Source: Lachnospiraceae bacterium (lineage in GTDB: Bacteria > Bacillota > Clostridia > Lachnospirales > Lachnospiraceae). Taken from it: 64,000 nt of DNA. This document shows, piece by piece, positions 8,421-21,905 of this stretch. The stretch's first letter is position 1. The number at the start of each line of letters is the position of its first letter. Below the pieces are notes generated by a model that saw only the letters and a program-made list of their open reading frames with translations, was not told the origin of the DNA and ran no database searches. The translations under genes were made by a program, and so were the position numbers. The DNA is taken from the NCBI GenBank assembly GCA_014804795.1, contig JAAUZC010000010.1:83755-147754 (forward strand). The letters are read 5' to 3'.

Positions 8421-11400
8421 ATGGAAAAAAACAGAATACGTCCTATGGCTTCCGGGAAGCAGATACGTATGAGCTATCAAAGGCACAAAGAGGTTCTGGA
8501 AATGCCGGATCTGATCGAAGTCCAGAAAGATTCCTACGGATGGTTCCTGAAAGAGGGGCTCAAAGAGGTCTTTGATGATATTTCTCCGATTACGGATTAC
8601 AGCGGACAGCTCAGCCTGGAGTTTGTCGACTTTGAGTTATGCAAAGACGACGTAAAGTATTCTATCGAGAAATGTAAAGAGAGAGATGCGACTTATGCGG
8701 CACCCTTGAAAGTAAGAGTGCGTCTTTACAATAAGGAAAAAGAAGAGATCAGCGAACATGAAATTTTCATGGGCGATCTTCCGCTGATGACAGAAACCGG
8801 TACTTTTGTGATCAATGGTGCTGAACGTGTTATTGTCAGCCAGCTTGTTCGTTCCCCCGGTATTTATTATGATATCACGAAAGCGAAATTCGGTAAGGAA
8901 TTGTATGCCTGCACGGTAATCCCGAACCGCGGTGCATGGCTGGAATATGAGACAGACGCGAACGATGTGTTTTATGTGCGTGTGGACAGGACAAGGAAAG
9001 TGCCGATCACAGCACTGATCAGGGCACTCGGTGTGGGCACAAATGAGGAGATCGTTGAACTTTTCGGTGATGAGCCGAAGATTCAGGCGAGTATCGCGAA
9101 AGACCCTTCTACGAATTATCAGGAAGGCTTATTAGAGTTATATAAGAAAATACGTCCCGGTGAGCCGCTCAGTGTGGACAGTGCATCCAGTTTGATAGGC
9201 GGCATGTTCTTTGACCCGAGGCGTTATGATCTGGCGAAAGTGGGCAGATATAAATTTAACAAGAAACTGATGCTGAAAAACAGGATCCGCGGCAGAGTTC
9301 TGGCGGAGGATGCTGTTGATCTGCAGACCGGTGAGATCATAGCGTCGGCCGGTGATACATTGACGGCGGATATTGCCGATGCGATCCAGAATGCGGCGAT
9401 TCCGGCAGTGTGGGTGGAGACACCGGAAAAGAAAGTAAAGATTTTATCCAATTTGATGGTGGATTTGAAGAATTATGTAAACTGCGACCCAAGGGAACTG
9501 GGCATCAAGGAACTGGTATACTATCCTGTTCTGGCACAGATTCTGGAAGAGTATGCGGGGGATGAGGACGCCATTAAGGAAGCGATCCGAAAAAATGTGC
9601 ATGAACTTGTGCCCAAGCATATTACAAAAGAGGATATTCTGGCATCCATCAACTATAATATTCATCTGGAATACGGCATCGGTAATTCCGATGATATCGA
9701 TCATCTGGGCAACAGACGTATCAGAGCCGTAGGCGAACTGCTGCAGAACCAGTATCGTATCGGTCTTTCAAGGCTGGAGAGAGTTGTCAGGGAGAGAATG
9801 ACGACCCATGATGCGGAAAATCTTTCTCCGCAGGCGCTGATCAACATCAAACCGGTACAGGCGGCAGTGAAGGAGTTCTTTGGTTCTTCCCAGCTGTCCC
9901 AGTTTATGGATCAGACAAACCCGCTTGGTGAGCTGACACATAAGAGACGTTTATCCGCACTGGGACCCGGCGGTCTTTCCAGAGATCGTGCCGGATTCGA
10001 GGTTCGAGATGTGCACTATACGCATTACGGCCGTATGTGTCCGATTGAGACGCCGGAAGGTCCTAACATTGGTCTGATCAATTCGCTTGCGTGCTACGCA
10101 AGGATCAATGAATACGGTTTTGTGGAGGCGCCTTACCGCAAGATTGATAAGAGCAATCCGGAAAATCCGAGAGTTACAGACGAAATTGTTTATATGACGG
10201 CTGACGAGGAGGATAACTACTATGTAGCACAGGCTTCCGCAGCCCTGGACGATGACGGTTACTTTATCGGAAAGAGCGTATCCGGCCGTTATAAAGAGGA
10301 GACAAAGGACTATCCGATCAAACGGATGGACTATATGGATGTATCGCCGAAGATGGTATTCTCTGTGGCGACTGCGCTCATTCCGTTTTTGCAGAATGAT
10401 GATGCGCACCGTGCACTGATGGGTTCCAACATGCAGCGTCAGGCTGTACCGCTCCTGTTTCCGGAAGCACCGGCTGTCGGCACAGGTATGGAACAGAAGG
10501 CGGCGGTGGACTCCGGCGTCTGTGTAGTGGCGAGAAAGGACGGTACGATCACATACGTATCATCCCGCATTATTAAAATGGCGTGCGATGACGGTGAGCA
10601 GGATGAATATCATCTGACAAAGTTTGTCAGAAGCAACCAGTCCAACTGTTATAACCAGAAGCCGATCGTGAAGAGAGGCGACCATGTGAAAGCGGGCGAA
10701 GTGATCGCGGACGGTCCGTCCACAGCACAGGGCGAACTGGCGCTTGGCGAGAATCCGTTGATCGGCTTTATGACATGGGAGGGCTACAACTATGAGGATG
10801 CCGTTCTGATCAGCGAGAGACTTGTGAAAGAAGATGTTTATACTTCCATTCATATTGAAGAGTATGAGGCGGAAGCGCGTGATACAAAACTGGGTGCGGA
10901 ATGCATTACAAAGGATGTTCCGGGCGTAGGCGACGACGCTCTGAAAGATCTGGACAGCAACGGTATCATCAGAATCGGTGCGGAAGTGCGCGCCGGTGAT
11001 ATTCTTGTCGGCAAGGTGACGCCGAAAGGGGAAACGGAGCTGACAGCAGAAGAAAGACTGCTTCGGGCAATCTTTGGTGAAAAGGCGCGTGAAGTGCGTG
11101 ATACTTCTCTGAAGGTACCTCACGGCGAATATGGTATTGTCATTGACGCAAAGGTATTTACGAGAGAAAACGGCGATGAGCTGTCTCCCGGCGTCAATAT
11201 GGCTGTCCGCATTTATATTGCACAGAAGAGAAAGATCTCCGTCGGTGACAAGATGGCCGGACGTCACGGCAACAAGGGTGTAGTTTCCCGCGTGCTGCCG
11301 GTGGAGGATATGCCTTATCTGCCCAACGGACGCCCGCTTGATATTGTATTGAATCCGCTCGGTGTTCCGTCCCGTATGAATGTGGGACAGGTACTGGAAA

Positions 11401-12287
11401 TCCATTTGTCACTGGCGGCAAAAGTGCTGGGCTTTAATGTGGCGACGCCGGTGTTTGACGGAGCGAAAGAGATTGATATAGAAGATACGCTGGAGATGGC
11501 AAATGATTATGCCAACACAGAGTGGGAAGACTTTGAAGCAAAGTATAAAGATATCGTGCTGCCGGAAGTGATGCAGTATCTCTATGACCACAGGGATCAC
11601 CGCGAGGTATGGAAAGGGGTTCCGATCAGCAAGGATGGTAAGGTGAGACTGCGTGACGGCAGAAGTGGGGAATATTTTGACGCGCCTGTTACGATCGGCC
11701 ATATGCACTATCTGAAACTGCACCATCTGGTAGACGATAAGATTCATGCCCGTTCCACCGGCCCGTACTCCCTTGTGACACAGCAGCCGTTAGGCGGTAA
11801 GGCACAATTCGGCGGACAGCGTTTCGGTGAGATGGAAGTCTGGGCGTTAGAGGCTTACGGTGCATCCTATACACTGCAGGAGATCCTGACAGTGAAATCC
11901 GATGATGTAGTAGGACGTGTGAAGACCTACGAAGCGATCATCAAAGGTGAAAATATACCGGAGCCGGGTATTCCCGAATCATTCAAGGTGTTGCTTAAGG
12001 AGTTGCAGTCTCTCGGACTGGATATCCGTGTGCTGCGTGAGGATAACACGGAAGTGGAAGTGATGGAATCCGTTGATTACAGCGATACGGACTATCGCTA
12101 TGAAATGGATGACAACAAAAACTACAACAGGGAAGAGGAATCCTTTGACGGCTATCAGACGCAGGAATTTTCACAGGACGGTGAACTTGAGAGTATAGAA
12201 GAGGAATCTGTTATGGATGAAGAAGATGACTACTATGGCGGCGAAGAATATGTTGACGAACCGGAGTATGAAGATTCTACAAACTGA
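8421..12287 (+). CDS. rpoB: RNA polymerase beta subunit
   Basis: This is the full-length beta subunit (1288 aa from the second [29 protein letters not shown] is better spaced for it than for the ATG at 8415). The rifampicin pocket reads [20 protein letters not shown] followed by [10 protein letters not shown], the usual rifampicin-sensitive form by inspection. The active-site regions [12 protein letters not shown] and [20 protein letters not shown] are intact. The last roughly 70 residues are a very acidic tail, a lineage-specific extension beyond the E. coli-type core. It is cotranscribed with rpoC after a 185-bp spacer. Confidence 0.98.
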   Translation: MEKNRIRPMASGKQIRMSYQRHKEVLEMPDLIEVQKDSYGWFLKEGLKEVFDDISPITDYSGQLSLEFVDFELCKDDVKYSIEKCKERDATYAAPLKVRVRLYNKEKEEISEHEIFMGDLPLMTETGTFVINGAERVIVSQLVRSPGIYYDITKAKFGKELYACTVIPNRGAWLEYETDANDVFYVRVDRTRKVPITALIRALGVGTNEEIVELFGDEPKIQASIAKDPSTNYQEGLLELYKKIRPGEPLSVDSASSLIGGMFFDPRRYDLAKVGRYKFNKKLMLKNRIRGRVLAEDAVDLQTGEIIASAGDTLTADIADAIQNAAIPAVWVETPEKKVKILSNLMVDLKNYVNCDPRELGIKELVYYPVLAQILEEYAGDEDAIKEAIRKNVHELVPKHITKEDILASINYNIHLEYGIGNSDDIDHLGNRRIRAVGELLQNQYRIGLSRLERVVRERMTTHDAENLSPQALINIKPVQAAVKEFFGSSQLSQFMDQTNPLGELTHKRRLSALGPGGLSRDRAGFEVRDVHYTHYGRMCPIETPEGPNIGLINSLACYARINEYGFVEAPYRKIDKSNPENPRVTDEIVYMTADEEDNYYVAQASAALDDDGYFIGKSVSGRYKEETKDYPIKRMDYMDVSPKMVFSVATALIPFLQNDDAHRALMGSNMQRQAVPLLFPEAPAVGTGMEQKAAVDSGVCVVARKDGTITYVSSRIIKMACDDGEQDEYHLTKFVRSNQSNCYNQKPIVKRGDHVKAGEVIADGPSTAQGELALGENPLIGFMTWEGYNYEDAVLISERLVKEDVYTSIHIEEYEAEARDTKLGAECITKDVPGVGDDALKDLDSNGIIRIGAEVRAGDILVGKVTPKGETELTAEERLLRAIFGEKAREVRDTSLKVPHGEYGIVIDAKVFTRENGDELSPGVNMAVRIYIAQKRKISVGDKMAGRHGNKGVVSRVLPVEDMPYLPNGRPLDIVLNPLGVPSRMNVGQVLEIHLSLAAKVLGFNVATPVFDGAKEIDIEDTLEMANDYANTEWEDFEAKYKDIVLPEVMQYLYDHRDHREVWKGVPISKDGKVRLRDGRSGEYFDAPVTIGHMHYLKLHHLVDDKIHARSTGPYSLVTQQPLGGKAQFGGQRFGEMEVWALEAYGASYTLQEILTVKSDDVVGRVKTYEAIIKGENIPEPGIPESFKVLLKELQSLGLDIRVLREDNTEVEVMESVDYSDTDYRYEMDDNKNYNREEESFDGYQTQEFSQDGELESIEEESVMDEEDDYYGGEEYVDEPEYEDSTN

Positions 12288-12424
12288 TGGATCCGGTCAG
12301 TGAAAGCAGCGAAGAACTGCTGCAAAAAGAAGACAGTAACTACCCGGACAGTGCCCCGGAGGAAATATTGGCAGCGAAGCAGACAAGATTTCCTCTGCCG
12401 GTAAAGGGTACTGGCATAGGGCAA

Positions 12425-12447
12425 ATGCATCGCATAATGCGATGCAT
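12425..12447. repeat. Perfect palindrome in the rpoB-rpoC spacer
   Basis: ATGCATCGCAT, one centre base, then ATGCGATGCAT is an exact 11-bp dyad. An upstream GAGGAAAT/ATTTCCTC pair also spans the 185-bp spacer (12288-12472), which has no gene. No T-run follows, so it is more likely an mRNA structure or a protein site than a terminator. Confidence 0.6.
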
Positions 12448-12472
12448 AACGGAACTGGAATAGGAGGGAATC

Positions 12473-15400
12473 ATGGCAGAAGTAAAGAATGAGAGTTATC
12501 AGCCTATGACATTTGACGCAATCAGAATTGGCCTTGCGTCACCTGAAAAGATCAGGGAATGGTCCCGCGGCGAAGTGTTAAAACCGGAGACGATCAACTA
12601 CAGAACTTTAAAGCCGGAACCCAATGGACTGTTCTGTGAAAGAATTTTCGGACCCAGCAAAGACTGGGAGTGCCATTGCGGAAAGTATAAGAAGATCCGA
12701 TATAAAGGCGTAGTCTGTGACAGATGCGGCGTAGAAGTGACGAAGTCCGCAGTTCGAAGAGAACGTATGGGTCATATTGAACTGGCGGCGCCGGTCTCCC
12801 ATATCTGGTATTTTAAGGGGATTCCCAGCAGAATGGGATTGATTCTGGATCTGTCCCCCAGAGTACTGGAAAAGGTACTGTATTTTGCATCTTATATTGT
12901 TCTGGATGCGGCGGAGACGGATTTAGAGTATAAACAGATTTTAACAGAAAAAGAATATCAGGATGCCAGAGAAAAATGGGGCAGCAGATTCCGTGCCGGT
13001 ATGGGTGCAGAGTCTGTCAAGGAACTGCTGCAGGCTATCGATCTGGATGCGGAGGCGGAAGAGCTGAAAGCAGGCCTCAAAGAGTCTACCGGACAGAAGC
13101 GCGCAAGAATCATCAAACGTCTCGAAGTGGTGGAATCTTTCAGAGAATCCGGAAATATGCCGGAGTGGATGATCATGGATGCCATTCCTGTCATTCCGCC
13201 CGATCTGCGTCCTATGGTACAGCTTGACGGCGGCCGTTTCGCAACGTCCGATCTGAATGATTTGTATAGAAGGATCATCAACAGAAACAACAGACTGAAA
13301 AGGCTGCTTGAACTGGGAGCACCTGACATTATTGTCAGAAACGAAAAGAGAATGCTGCAGGAAGCGGTGGATGCGCTGATCGATAACGGCAGACGCGGCC
13401 GTCCCGTAACGGGACCGGGCAACAGAGCGTTAAAGTCTCTTTCCGATATGTTAAAAGGTAAATCCGGACGTTTCCGTCAAAACCTTCTCGGAAAACGTGT
13501 GGACTATTCGGGACGTTCCGTTATCGTGATCGGACCGGAACTGAAGATCTATCAGTGCGGTCTGCCTAAAGAAATGGCGATCGAGCTGTTTAAGCCTTTC
13601 GTAATGAAAGAGCTTGTATCCAAGGCGATCGCGCAGAATATCAAGAGCGCAAAGAAGATGGTGGAGCGTCTTGATGTGCAGGTTTGGGATGTGCTGGAGG
13701 AAGTAATCAAAGATCATCCTGTTATGTTAAACCGTGCACCGACATTGCACAGGCTGGGTATCCAGGCATTCGAGCCGGTATTGGTCGAGGGTAAGGCGAT
13801 CAAGCTGCATCCCCTTGTTTGTACCGCGTTTAATGCGGACTTTGACGGCGACCAGATGGCAGTGCATCTGCCTCTGTCCCAGGAAGCACAGTCCGAATGC
13901 CGTTTCCTGTTGTTGTCACCCAACAATCTGCTTAAGCCTTCTGACGGCGGTCTTGTTGCCGTACCTTCTCAGGATATGGTACTCGGCATCTATTATCTGA
14001 CACAGGAGAGACCGGGTTCCGTGGGCGAGGGAAACGCATACAGGAATATTAACGAAGCGATTCTTGCTTATGAAAACGGCGAATGTACATTGCATTCCCG
14101 CATCAAAGTACGCGTGACAAAGGAAAATGCGGAAGGGGAAGAAGTGTCCGGTATCGTGGAATCCACACTGGGACGTTTCCTGTTCAACGAGATCATTCCG
14201 CAGGATTTGGGATTTGTGGACAGAAGCAAGCCGGAAAACCTGTTAAAGCTGGAAGTAGATAAACTGGTAGGCAAGAAGCAGTTAAAGCCGATCCTTGAAA
14301 AGGTTATCAATATACACGGCGCGTCAAAGACGGCCGAAGTGCTGGATGATGTAAAGAATCTGGGATACCATTATTCTACAAAAGCAGCGATCACCGTTTC
14401 TATTTCCGATATCATCGTGCCGAAAGAAAAACAGCAGCTGTTGGATGATGCACAGGCGAAAGTAGATAAGATCGCTATAGAGTATAACCGCGGTAAATAT
14501 ACGGAGGAAGAGCGTTACAGAAGAGTACTGGAGACATGGGATAAGACCGACGATATCCTGAAAGAGTTGTCTATGGACTGCATGGATGACTACAACAATA
14601 TTAAGATGATGGCGGATTCTGGCGCCCGTGGTTCCAAAGAACAGATCAAACAGCTCGCGGGTATGCGTGGACTGATGGCGGATACAACAAGTAGAACGAT
14701 CGAGCTGCCGGTCAAGTCAAACTTCCGGGAAGGCATGGACGTATTGGAGTACTTTATTTCCGCACACGGCGGCAGAAAAGGTCTGGCGGATACAGCGCTT
14801 CGTACTGCCGATTCCGGTTATCTGACCCGTCGAATGGTAGATGTATGCCAGGAGCTGATCATCCGTGAAGTGGACTGTGCAGAGGGAGCGGAAGTGCTGC
14901 CGGGCATGGTGGTGAAAGCATTCCAGGAGGAAGGCAAGAAAGACGGAGAAAAGAAAGAAGATGTGCTGGAAAGCCTGAGAGAGAGAATTACGGGTCGTGT
15001 ATCCTGTGATGAGATTCTCGACAGAGACGGCAATATCATTGTAAAGAGAAATCATATGATCACACCCAGCCGCGCAGAAAAGATCATGAGCGTCGGCGTG
15101 GATAAGGACGGCAAGCCGATCGAAGAGGTGCGGATCCGTACGATCCTGACCTGTAAATCCCATGTGGGTATCTGTGCAAAGTGCTACGGTGCGAACATGG
15201 CCACGGGTGAGACGGTTCAGGTCGGTGAGGCAGTCGGCATTATTGCAGCACAGTCCATCGGTGAGCCGGGTACACAGCTTACGATGAGAACATTCCATAC
15301 CGGCGGCGTGGCGGGTGAAGATATCACATCCGGTCTTCCCCGTGTAGAGGAGCTGTTCGAGGCGAGAAAGCCGAAGAGAACCGCAATCCTGACGGAGATC

Positions 15401-16234
15401 GCAGGCGTGGTAAGCATCAATGATAATAAGAAGAAACGGGAAGTTACCGTGACCAGCCAGGAGACCGGCGAAGCAAAGACTTACCCGATTCCTTATAAAT
15501 ATCAGATCAGAGTCGAGGACGGCGATGTTCTGGAAGCCGGCGATGAGCTGACAAAGGGCGGTTCCATTAACCCCCACGATCTGTTGAAGATCAAAGGTGT
15601 CCGTGCGGTACAGGATTATATGATCAGAGAAGTACAGAAAGTGTACCGCCAGCAGGGTGTTGATATCAGCGATAAGCATATCGAGATCATTGTGCACCAG
15701 ATGCTTAAGAAGATTCGGATCGAGAACAACGGTGATGCGCCGTTCTTGCCGGGGACGCTGGTAGACGTTCTGGACTACGAGGAGATGAATACAAAACTCA
15801 TCGAAGAAGGAAAAGAGCCGGCCGATGGAAAACAGGTGATGCTCGGTATCACAAAAGCAGCGCTGGCGACAGACTCCTTCCTGTCTGCAGCTTCTTTCCA
15901 GGAGACGACGAAAGTATTGACAGAAGCGGCTATCCGCGGAAAAGTAGATACGCTGATCGGTCTGAAGGAAAACGTGATCATCGGTAAACTGATTCCGGCA
16001 GGTACAGGTATGAAGAGATACCGCAATACAAACCTTGACACGGACAGAAATCTGATGATGAATCCGGTAGATGCAGAGGCGGAGATCAACTTTGGCGATG
16101 AACCGGAAGAGCAGTTCGAGGATGGGGAAGAAGTCCTGATGAACGTGGAAGAGCTCAAAGAGACGGCGGAGATGATGGAAGCGGAAGAAAATGCGCTGGA
16201 AGAGCTCGAAACAGTGGGAACTGCGGAAGAATAA
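12473..16234 (+). CDS. rpoC: RNA polymerase beta' subunit
   Basis: The 1253-residue catalytic subunit has the N-terminal zinc site ([20 protein letters not shown], residues 62-81). It carries the absolutely conserved metal-binding loop NADFDGDQM at about residue 460, the bridge and trigger-loop region ([20 protein letters not shown]), and the second zinc site ([13 protein letters not shown]). The C-terminus is acidic, like that of RpoB. It begins after AGGAGGGAATC and ends 8 bp before the rpsL promoter. No insertions or breaks were seen. Confidence 0.98.
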   Translation: MAEVKNESYQPMTFDAIRIGLASPEKIREWSRGEVLKPETINYRTLKPEPNGLFCERIFGPSKDWECHCGKYKKIRYKGVVCDRCGVEVTKSAVRRERMGHIELAAPVSHIWYFKGIPSRMGLILDLSPRVLEKVLYFASYIVLDAAETDLEYKQILTEKEYQDAREKWGSRFRAGMGAESVKELLQAIDLDAEAEELKAGLKESTGQKRARIIKRLEVVESFRESGNMPEWMIMDAIPVIPPDLRPMVQLDGGRFATSDLNDLYRRIINRNNRLKRLLELGAPDIIVRNEKRMLQEAVDALIDNGRRGRPVTGPGNRALKSLSDMLKGKSGRFRQNLLGKRVDYSGRSVIVIGPELKIYQCGLPKEMAIELFKPFVMKELVSKAIAQNIKSAKKMVERLDVQVWDVLEEVIKDHPVMLNRAPTLHRLGIQAFEPVLVEGKAIKLHPLVCTAFNADFDGDQMAVHLPLSQEAQSECRFLLLSPNNLLKPSDGGLVAVPSQDMVLGIYYLTQERPGSVGEGNAYRNINEAILAYENGECTLHSRIKVRVTKENAEGEEVSGIVESTLGRFLFNEIIPQDLGFVDRSKPENLLKLEVDKLVGKKQLKPILEKVINIHGASKTAEVLDDVKNLGYHYSTKAAITVSISDIIVPKEKQQLLDDAQAKVDKIAIEYNRGKYTEEERYRRVLETWDKTDDILKELSMDCMDDYNNIKMMADSGARGSKEQIKQLAGMRGLMADTTSRTIELPVKSNFREGMDVLEYFISAHGGRKGLADTALRTADSGYLTRRMVDVCQELIIREVDCAEGAEVLPGMVVKAFQEEGKKDGEKKEDVLESLRERITGRVSCDEILDRDGNIIVKRNHMITPSRAEKIMSVGVDKDGKPIEEVRIRTILTCKSHVGICAKCYGANMATGETVQVGEAVGIIAAQSIGEPGTQLTMRTFHTGGVAGEDITSGLPRVEELFEARKPKRTAILTEIAGVVSINDNKKKREVTVTSQETGEAKTYPIPYKYQIRVEDGDVLEAGDELTKGGSINPHDLLKIKGVRAVQDYMIREVQKVYRQQGVDISDKHIEIIVHQMLKKIRIENNGDAPFLPGTLVDVLDYEEMNTKLIEEGKEPADGKQVMLGITKAALATDSFLSAASFQETTKVLTEAAIRGKVDTLIGLKENVIIGKLIPAGTGMKRYRNTNLDTDRNLMMNPVDAEAEINFGDEPEEQFEDGEEVLMNVEELKETAEMMEAEENALEELETVGTAEE

Positions 16235-16242
16235 AATTTTTC

Positions 16243-16271
16243 TTGACAGAAAATTATGAAGTTATTATACT
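16243..16271 (+). promoter_or_regulatory. Near-consensus promoter for the str operon (rpsL-rpsG-fusA)
   Basis: TTGACA (16243-16248), a 17-bp spacer and TATACT (16266-16271). The ACTGTAAG...CTTACAGT dyad at 16269-16302 starts inside the -10, with an inner GCTGT/ACAGC stem. Because the left arm overlaps the -10, the outer dyad acts at the DNA level at most, for example as an operator. Only the inner stem would be fully transcribed. Confidence 0.85.
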
Positions 16272-16339
16272 GTAAGTTGCTGTGTAAACAGCGGCTTACA
16301 GTTTAACTTATATTTTATTATTTAAGGAGGTGAAACAGA

Positions 16340-16759
16340 ATGCCAACATTTAACCAGTTAGTAAGAAAGGGTCGTCAGACAGTTTCCAAAAAGTCTACAG
16401 CACCTGCACTGCAGAAAGGGTATAACTCTCTGCACAAAAAAGTGACGGATGTATCCGCACCTCAGAAAAGAGGCGTGTGCACGGCTGTGAAAACTGCCAC
16501 CCCGAAGAAGCCTAACTCAGCTCTTAGAAAAATTGCCAGAGTGCGTCTTTCCAACGGTATGGAAGTTACATCCTACATTCCCGGTGAAGGCCATAATCTG
16601 CAGGAGCATAGTGTTGTACTGATCCGTGGCGGCAGGGTAAAAGATTTACCCGGTACAAGATACCACATCATCAGAGGAACACTGGATACGGCAGGCGTTG
16701 CCAACAGAAGGCAGGCACGTTCCAAGTATGGCGCTAAGAGACCGAAAGCTGCGAAGTAA
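16340..16759 (+). CDS. rpsL: 30S ribosomal protein S12
   Basis: The 139-residue product has the S12 signature regions [20 protein letters not shown] and [20 protein letters not shown], and the C-terminal [10 protein letters not shown]. Both streptomycin-related lysines (in KKPNS and in [10 protein letters not shown]) appear as the usual sensitive residues. S12 lies at the decoding centre. The start follows AAGGAGGTGAAAC. It is first in the str operon. Confidence 0.98.
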   Translation: MPTFNQLVRKGRQTVSKKSTAPALQKGYNSLHKKVTDVSAPQKRGVCTAVKTATPKKPNSALRKIARVRLSNGMEVTSYIPGEGHNLQEHSVVLIRGGRVKDLPGTRYHIIRGTLDTAGVANRRQARSKYGAKRPKAAK

Positions 16760-17551
<792 letters not shown>

Positions 17552-17582
17552 GACTGTCATTTGGATTTAGGAGGAAGAAACT

Positions 17583-19700
17583 TTGGCTGGAAGAGAATAT
17601 CCGTTAGAGAGAACCAGGAATATAGGTATTATGGCTCATATCGACGCAGGTAAGACTACTTTGACAGAGCGTATCTTATATTATACTGGTGTAAACTATA
17701 AGATCGGTGATACTCATGAAGGTACTGCGACGATGGACTGGATGGAGCAGGAACAGGAGAGAGGTATCACAATCACATCAGCCGCTACAACATGTCACTG
17801 GACCTTGGAAGAGTTTACGAAAACCAAACCAGGTGCGTTAGAGCATCGTATCAATATCATTGATACGCCGGGCCACGTTGATTTTACGGTTGAAGTTGAA
17901 CGTTCTCTGCGTGTGCTGGATGGCGCTGTTGGCGTATTCTGTGCAAAGGGTGGCGTGGAACCTCAGTCTGAAAACGTTTGGCGCCAGGCTGATACCTACA
18001 ATGTACCCAGAATGGCATTTATCAACAAGATGGACATTTTGGGAGCTGACTTCTATGGCGCCGTGGAGCAGATCAGAACAAGACTTGGAAAAAATGCAAT
18101 CTGTCTGCAACTGCCGATCGGAAAAGAAGATGAATTTAAGGGCATTATCGATCTGTTTGAGATGAAAGCATATATCTACAATGATGATAAGGGCGATGAT
18201 ATCACTGTGACAGACGATCTCGGTGATATGGCAGACGATGCTGAACTGTATCGTTCCGAACTCATTGAAAAGATATCTGAGCTGGACGACGATCTGATGG
18301 AGATGTACCTGGAAGGGGAAGAGCCTTCCGTAGAACAGATGAAAGCGGCACTCAGAAAAGCTACCTGCGACTGCAGGGCGGTACCGGTGTGCTGCGGTTC
18401 CGCTTACAGAAACAAGGGCGTGCAGAAGTTAATTGATGCAGTGATCGAGTATATGCCTGCTCCCACAGATATCGCGGCTATCAAGGGCGTTGATATGGAC
18501 GGCAATGAGATCGAGAGACATGCATCCGATGAGGAACCTTTCGCAGCGCTTGCATTTAAGATCATGGCGGATCCTTATGTAGGAAAACTGGCATTCTTCA
18601 GAGTATACTCCGGTACACTGAACTCCGGTTCTTATGTACTGAATGCCACAAAAGATAAAAAAGAGCGTGTAGGACGTATCTTACAGATGCATGCAAACAA
18701 GAGGGCGGAACTGGATAAGGTATATTCCGGTGATATTGCTGCTGCAGTCGGGTTTAAACTGACGACAACCGGTGATACTATTTGTGATGAGCAGCATCCG
18801 GTTATTCTGGAATCCATGGAATTCCCCGAGCCCGTTATCGAGCTGGCTATCGAGCCTAAGACAAAGGCCGGTCAGGGCAAGATGGGCGAAGCGCTTGCAA
18901 AACTGGCGGAGGAAGATCCTACTTTCCGTGCACACACAGATGCTGAAACCGGACAGACGATCATTGCCGGTATGGGTGAGCTCCATCTGGAGATTATTGT
19001 TGACCGTCTGCTTCGTGAGTTCAAGGTGGAGGCTAACGTAGGCGCACCTCAGGTTGCTTATAAGGAAACATTCACAAAACCTGTGGATCAGGAATACAAG
19101 TATGCAAAACAGTCCGGCGGCCGTGGCCAGTATGGTCATTGTAAAGTTAAATTTGAGCCCATGGATCCGAACGGTGAAGAGACATTCAAGTTTGAATCCA
19201 GCGTTGTCGGCGGTGCGATCCCGAAAGAGTATATCCCTGCTGTCGGCGAAGGTATTGAAGAAGCTGCAAAAGCGGGTATTCTGGGAGGATTCCCTGTACT
19301 TGGCGTAAGCGCTAACGTATACGACGGTTCCTATCATGAGGTCGACTCTTCTGAAATGGCATTCCATATTGCCGGTTCCATGGCATTCAAGGAAGCTATG
19401 AAGAAAGGGAATCCTGTACTTCTCGAGCCTATCATGAAAGTGGAAGTAACGATGCCGGAAGAGTATATGGGCGATGTGATCGGCGATATCAACTCCCGCC
19501 GCGGACGTATCGAAGGTATGGACGATCTGGGAGGCGGCAAGATCGTACACGGTTATGTACCACTTGCAGAGATGTTCGGTTATTCTACCGATCTGCGAAG
19601 TAAGACACAGGGCCGGGGCAACTATTCCATGTTCTTTGAAAAATACGAACAGGTGCCTAAGAGCGTACAGGAAAAAGTGCTTACGGCAAAATCAAAATAA
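17583..19700 (+). CDS. fusA: Elongation factor G
   Basis: The 705-residue translocase GTPase starts at TTG (17583), 8 nt after AGGAGG, the only plausible start before [11 protein letters not shown]-domain motifs are AHIDAGKTT (G1), the [11 protein letters not shown] region (G2), DTPGHVDFT (G3) and NKMD (G4). Domain IV has the GGRGQYGH loop and the conserved C-terminal motif [20 protein letters not shown]. It drives ribosomal translocation and recycling. It is followed by a separate tuf promoter. Confidence 0.98.
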   Translation: MAGREYPLERTRNIGIMAHIDAGKTTLTERILYYTGVNYKIGDTHEGTATMDWMEQEQERGITITSAATTCHWTLEEFTKTKPGALEHRINIIDTPGHVDFTVEVERSLRVLDGAVGVFCAKGGVEPQSENVWRQADTYNVPRMAFINKMDILGADFYGAVEQIRTRLGKNAICLQLPIGKEDEFKGIIDLFEMKAYIYNDDKGDDITVTDDLGDMADDAELYRSELIEKISELDDDLMEMYLEGEEPSVEQMKAALRKATCDCRAVPVCCGSAYRNKGVQKLIDAVIEYMPAPTDIAAIKGVDMDGNEIERHASDEEPFAALAFKIMADPYVGKLAFFRVYSGTLNSGSYVLNATKDKKERVGRILQMHANKRAELDKVYSGDIAAAVGFKLTTTGDTICDEQHPVILESMEFPEPVIELAIEPKTKAGQGKMGEALAKLAEEDPTFRAHTDAETGQTIIAGMGELHLEIIVDRLLREFKVEANVGAPQVAYKETFTKPVDQEYKYAKQSGGRGQYGHCKVKFEPMDPNGEETFKFESSVVGGAIPKEYIPAVGEGIEEAAKAGILGGFPVLGVSANVYDGSYHEVDSSEMAFHIAGSMAFKEAMKKGNPVLLEPIMKVEVTMPEEYMGDVIGDINSRRGRIEGMDDLGGGKIVHGYVPLAEMFGYSTDLRSKTQGRGNYSMFFEKYEQVPKSVQEKVLTAKSK

Positions 19701-19713
19701 ATATGAAAAAGTC

Positions 19714-19741
19714 TTGAAAATATCAATAGTTTTGATATAAT
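19714..19741 (+). promoter_or_regulatory. tuf promoter
   Basis: TTGAAA (19714-19719), a 16-bp spacer and a perfect TATAAT (19736-19741), giving tuf independent expression about 60 bp upstream of its start. Confidence 0.8.
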
Positions 19742-19801
19742 CAAGAATAGCGGATTGTAAATTTTGGAATTAGGTAACAAAAATAAGGAGGACTTTAGAA
19801 A

Positions 19802-20989
19802 ATGGCTAAAGCTAAATTTGACAGAACCAAACCACATTGTAACATCGGTACCATCGGCCACGTTGACCATGGTAAAACAACTCTGACAGCTGCAATCACA
19901 AAAGTACTGGCTGAGAGAGTATCCGGTAATGAAAAGGTAGATTTCGAGAACATCGATAAGGCACCTGAAGAGAGAGAACGTGGTATCACTATCTCTACTG
20001 CACACGTAGAGTATCAGACTGAGAACAGACACTATGCACACGTTGACTGCCCGGGCCATGCTGACTATGTAAAGAACATGATCACCGGTGCTGCTCAGAT
20101 GGATGGCGCTGTCCTTGTAGTTGCAGCTACAGACGGTGTTATGGCTCAGACAAAAGAGCACATCCTTCTGTCCCGTCAGGTAGGCGTACCTTATATCGTA
20201 GTATTCCTGAACAAGTGCGATATGGTAGACGACGAAGAGCTGATCGAGCTGGTTGAAATGGAAGTAACCGAGCAGCTTGAAGAGTACGGCTTCAATGACT
20301 GCCCGATCATCAAGGGTTCCGCTCTGAAAGCTCTGGAAGATCCCAGCAGTGAATGGGGCGACAAGATCATGGAACTGATGGAAACAGTTGACTCCTATAT
20401 TCCTGATCCTCAGCGTGATACAGATAAGCCTTTCCTGATGCCTGTAGAGGACGTATTCACAATCACAGGCCGTGGTACAGTTGCAACAGGTAGAGTAGAA
20501 AGAGGTACTCTGCACCTGAACGAGGAAGTTGAAATTGTTGGTATCAAGGAAGAGACAAGAAAGACTGTTGTAACCGGTATCGAAATGTTCCGTAAGATGC
20601 TGGATGAGGCACAGGCTGGTGATAACATCGGCGCTCTGCTCCGTGGTGTTAACAGGACTGAAATCGAAAGAGGACAGGTTCTTGCTAAACCCGGTTCCGT
20701 AACATGCCACACAAAATTTACGGCACAGGTTTACGTTTTGACAAAAGATGAGGGTGGTCGTCACACTCCTTTCTTCAACAACTACAGACCTCAGTTCTAT
20801 TTCAGAACAACTGACGTAACAGGCGTTATCAATCTGCCTGCAGGCGTTGAGATGTGTATGCCCGGCGATAACATCGAGATGACAATCGAGCTGATTCATC
20901 CGATCGCTATGGAGCAGGGTCTTACATTCGCTATCCGTGAGGGTGGTAGAACTGTTGGTTCTGGTAGGGTTGCTACGATTATTGAATAA
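19802..20989 (+). CDS. tuf: Elongation factor Tu
   Basis: The 395-residue GTPase delivers aminoacyl-tRNA to the ribosome. G1 reads GHVDHGKTT, and [17 protein letters not shown] and NKCDMVDD follow. The C-terminus ends [17 protein letters not shown]. It starts after AAGGAGGACTTT, with 395 residues as expected. Its last 57 bp are the sequence that recurs, degenerate, at 41780 and 46517, so the gene end appears to be an integration target. The gene itself is intact and keeps the host's highly biased codon use up to the stop. Confidence 0.98.
   Translation: MAKAKFDRTKPHCNIGTIGHVDHGKTTLTAAITKVLAERVSGNEKVDFENIDKAPEERERGITISTAHVEYQTENRHYAHVDCPGHADYVKNMITGAAQMDGAVLVVAATDGVMAQTKEHILLSRQVGVPYIVVFLNKCDMVDDEELIELVEMEVTEQLEEYGFNDCPIIKGSALKALEDPSSEWGDKIMELMETVDSYIPDPQRDTDKPFLMPVEDVFTITGRGTVATGRVERGTLHLNEEVEIVGIKEETRKTVVTGIEMFRKMLDEAQAGDNIGALLRGVNRTEIERGQVLAKPGSVTCHTKFTAQVYVLTKDEGGRHTPFFNNYRPQFYFRTTDVTGVINLPAGVEMCMPGDNIEMTIELIHPIAMEQGLTFAIREGGRTVGSGRVATIIE
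20933..20989 (+). repeat. tuf 3'-end, putative attachment site copy A
   Basis: The stretch from ATCCGTGAGGGTGG to the tuf stop is the intact copy. Related copies at 41780-41838 (about 49 of 59 bases) and 46517-46560 (about 39 of 44) lie downstream in the same orientation. This fits integration at the 3' end of tuf with preservation of the coding sequence. Confidence 0.55.
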
Positions 20990-21024
20990 TCTCTGATTTA
21001 GTATCATAGAAACTTAAATATAAG

Positions 21025-21063
21025 CCGCAATTTCTCATATTATGAGGAGTTGCGGTTTTCTTT
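21025..21063 (+). terminator. tuf terminator
   Basis: CCGCAA (21025-21030) pairs with TTGCGG (21050-21055), with an inner CTCAT/ATGAG extension, followed by TTTTC. It is the last clearly core-genome signal before the AT-rich island. Confidence 0.8.
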
Positions 21064-21080
21064 GTATGACGGGTATGCCC

Positions 21081-21540
21081 CGCCCCTTGGGAAAAAGACC
21101 CAAGGGGCGTAGTTGCTAGCGACCCCGATAGTGACTTGCAAGACTTGTATCGTGAGGTACAGGTGAGAAGAAGCAATAGCGAAACTGTAGCTTGACGGAC
21201 AGAAATTTGGTAATATGGCGTATTAAGCGGATAAGCTAGCAAAGAACAGTGAAGTCCAAAAGGCAACCGTAACCTTAAAGCGTAAATCAGGCAAGTAAAT
21301 AGGGAAAGGTTCGGGGTTTATCCCATGAGGTCGCAAAAACGGTTTCACTAACCGTAGTAACAACGAACCGTGTGAAGTCAGCAAAAGCTATAGTAGGAGA
21401 AATTCGAAAGGCTGAACAATGTAACGGTACAGACGAATGTATGTACCTGTGAATATCTGACAGCGGATGTAGGCGAAACGTATAGGAACTGTAAACGTAC
21501 AACATAGCGACTGCATCTAAACTTTGTATATGGGAAGGGG
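21081..21540 (+). ncRNA. Structured gene-free tract, possible group II intron 5' (domain I) remnant
   Basis: A perfect 11-bp hairpin, CGCCCCTTGGG/CCCAAGGGGCG with a 7-nt loop and no T-run, opens the tract. It is followed by about 430 bp rich in short GNRA-like and purine segments (AACAGTGAAGTC, CGTAGTAACAACGAACCGTG, TGTAGGCGAAACG). These remind me of group II intron domain I. No reverse transcriptase, domain V or 3' end is visible, so it would be truncated. Minus-strand ORFs here are not gene-like. The call rests on pattern memory only. Confidence 0.3.
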
Positions 21541-21792
21541 TACGAAAGTGTTCCTTCTTCTATTGTGGTTTTGTGGGGTGATTGTGAAAAGGTTGAAATA
21601 AACTGTTTGGATAAGTGTGTCGGAAATGAGAGGGTGTGTTGGAAAGTAAGAAATGTATTTATAATGTGATGGAGAGGATAATAAGTACATAAATAATATA
21701 AGCGTGGAAAAACAACATAAAACATTATAAATCATACTAAAACAAAATGAATCAATACAAAACTGTTAATTTATAAGGAAAACAGTATAAAT

Positions 21793-21821
21793 TTGTATAA
21801 ATCTAATAAATGTGATATTAT
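21793..21821 (+). promoter_or_regulatory. Candidate promoter for the BREX operon
   Basis: TTGTAT (21793-21798), a 17-bp spacer and TATTAT (21816-21821), about 85 bp upstream of the small HTH gene. The preceding 21541-21790 is AT-rich with no gene. Repeated ATAAAT words surround the promoter and could be operator half-sites. Confidence 0.4.
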
Positions 21822-21905
21822 AAATGTGTATGGTTAGTAACAAGAAATTAAACGTATGTAGAGTTACATATGAGTTCTTAGATGAATCAAAAGAGAGGTT
21901 TAAGA

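Noticed and set aside
19622-21007. 461-aa ORF antisense to tuf
   Set aside because: A by-product of tuf codon bias; it has no motif or ribosome site and runs across the tuf stop.
21287-21735. Minus-strand ORFs in the tract after tuf
   Set aside because: Low-complexity composition, overlapping frames and no ribosome site; the tract looks like RNA or spacer.
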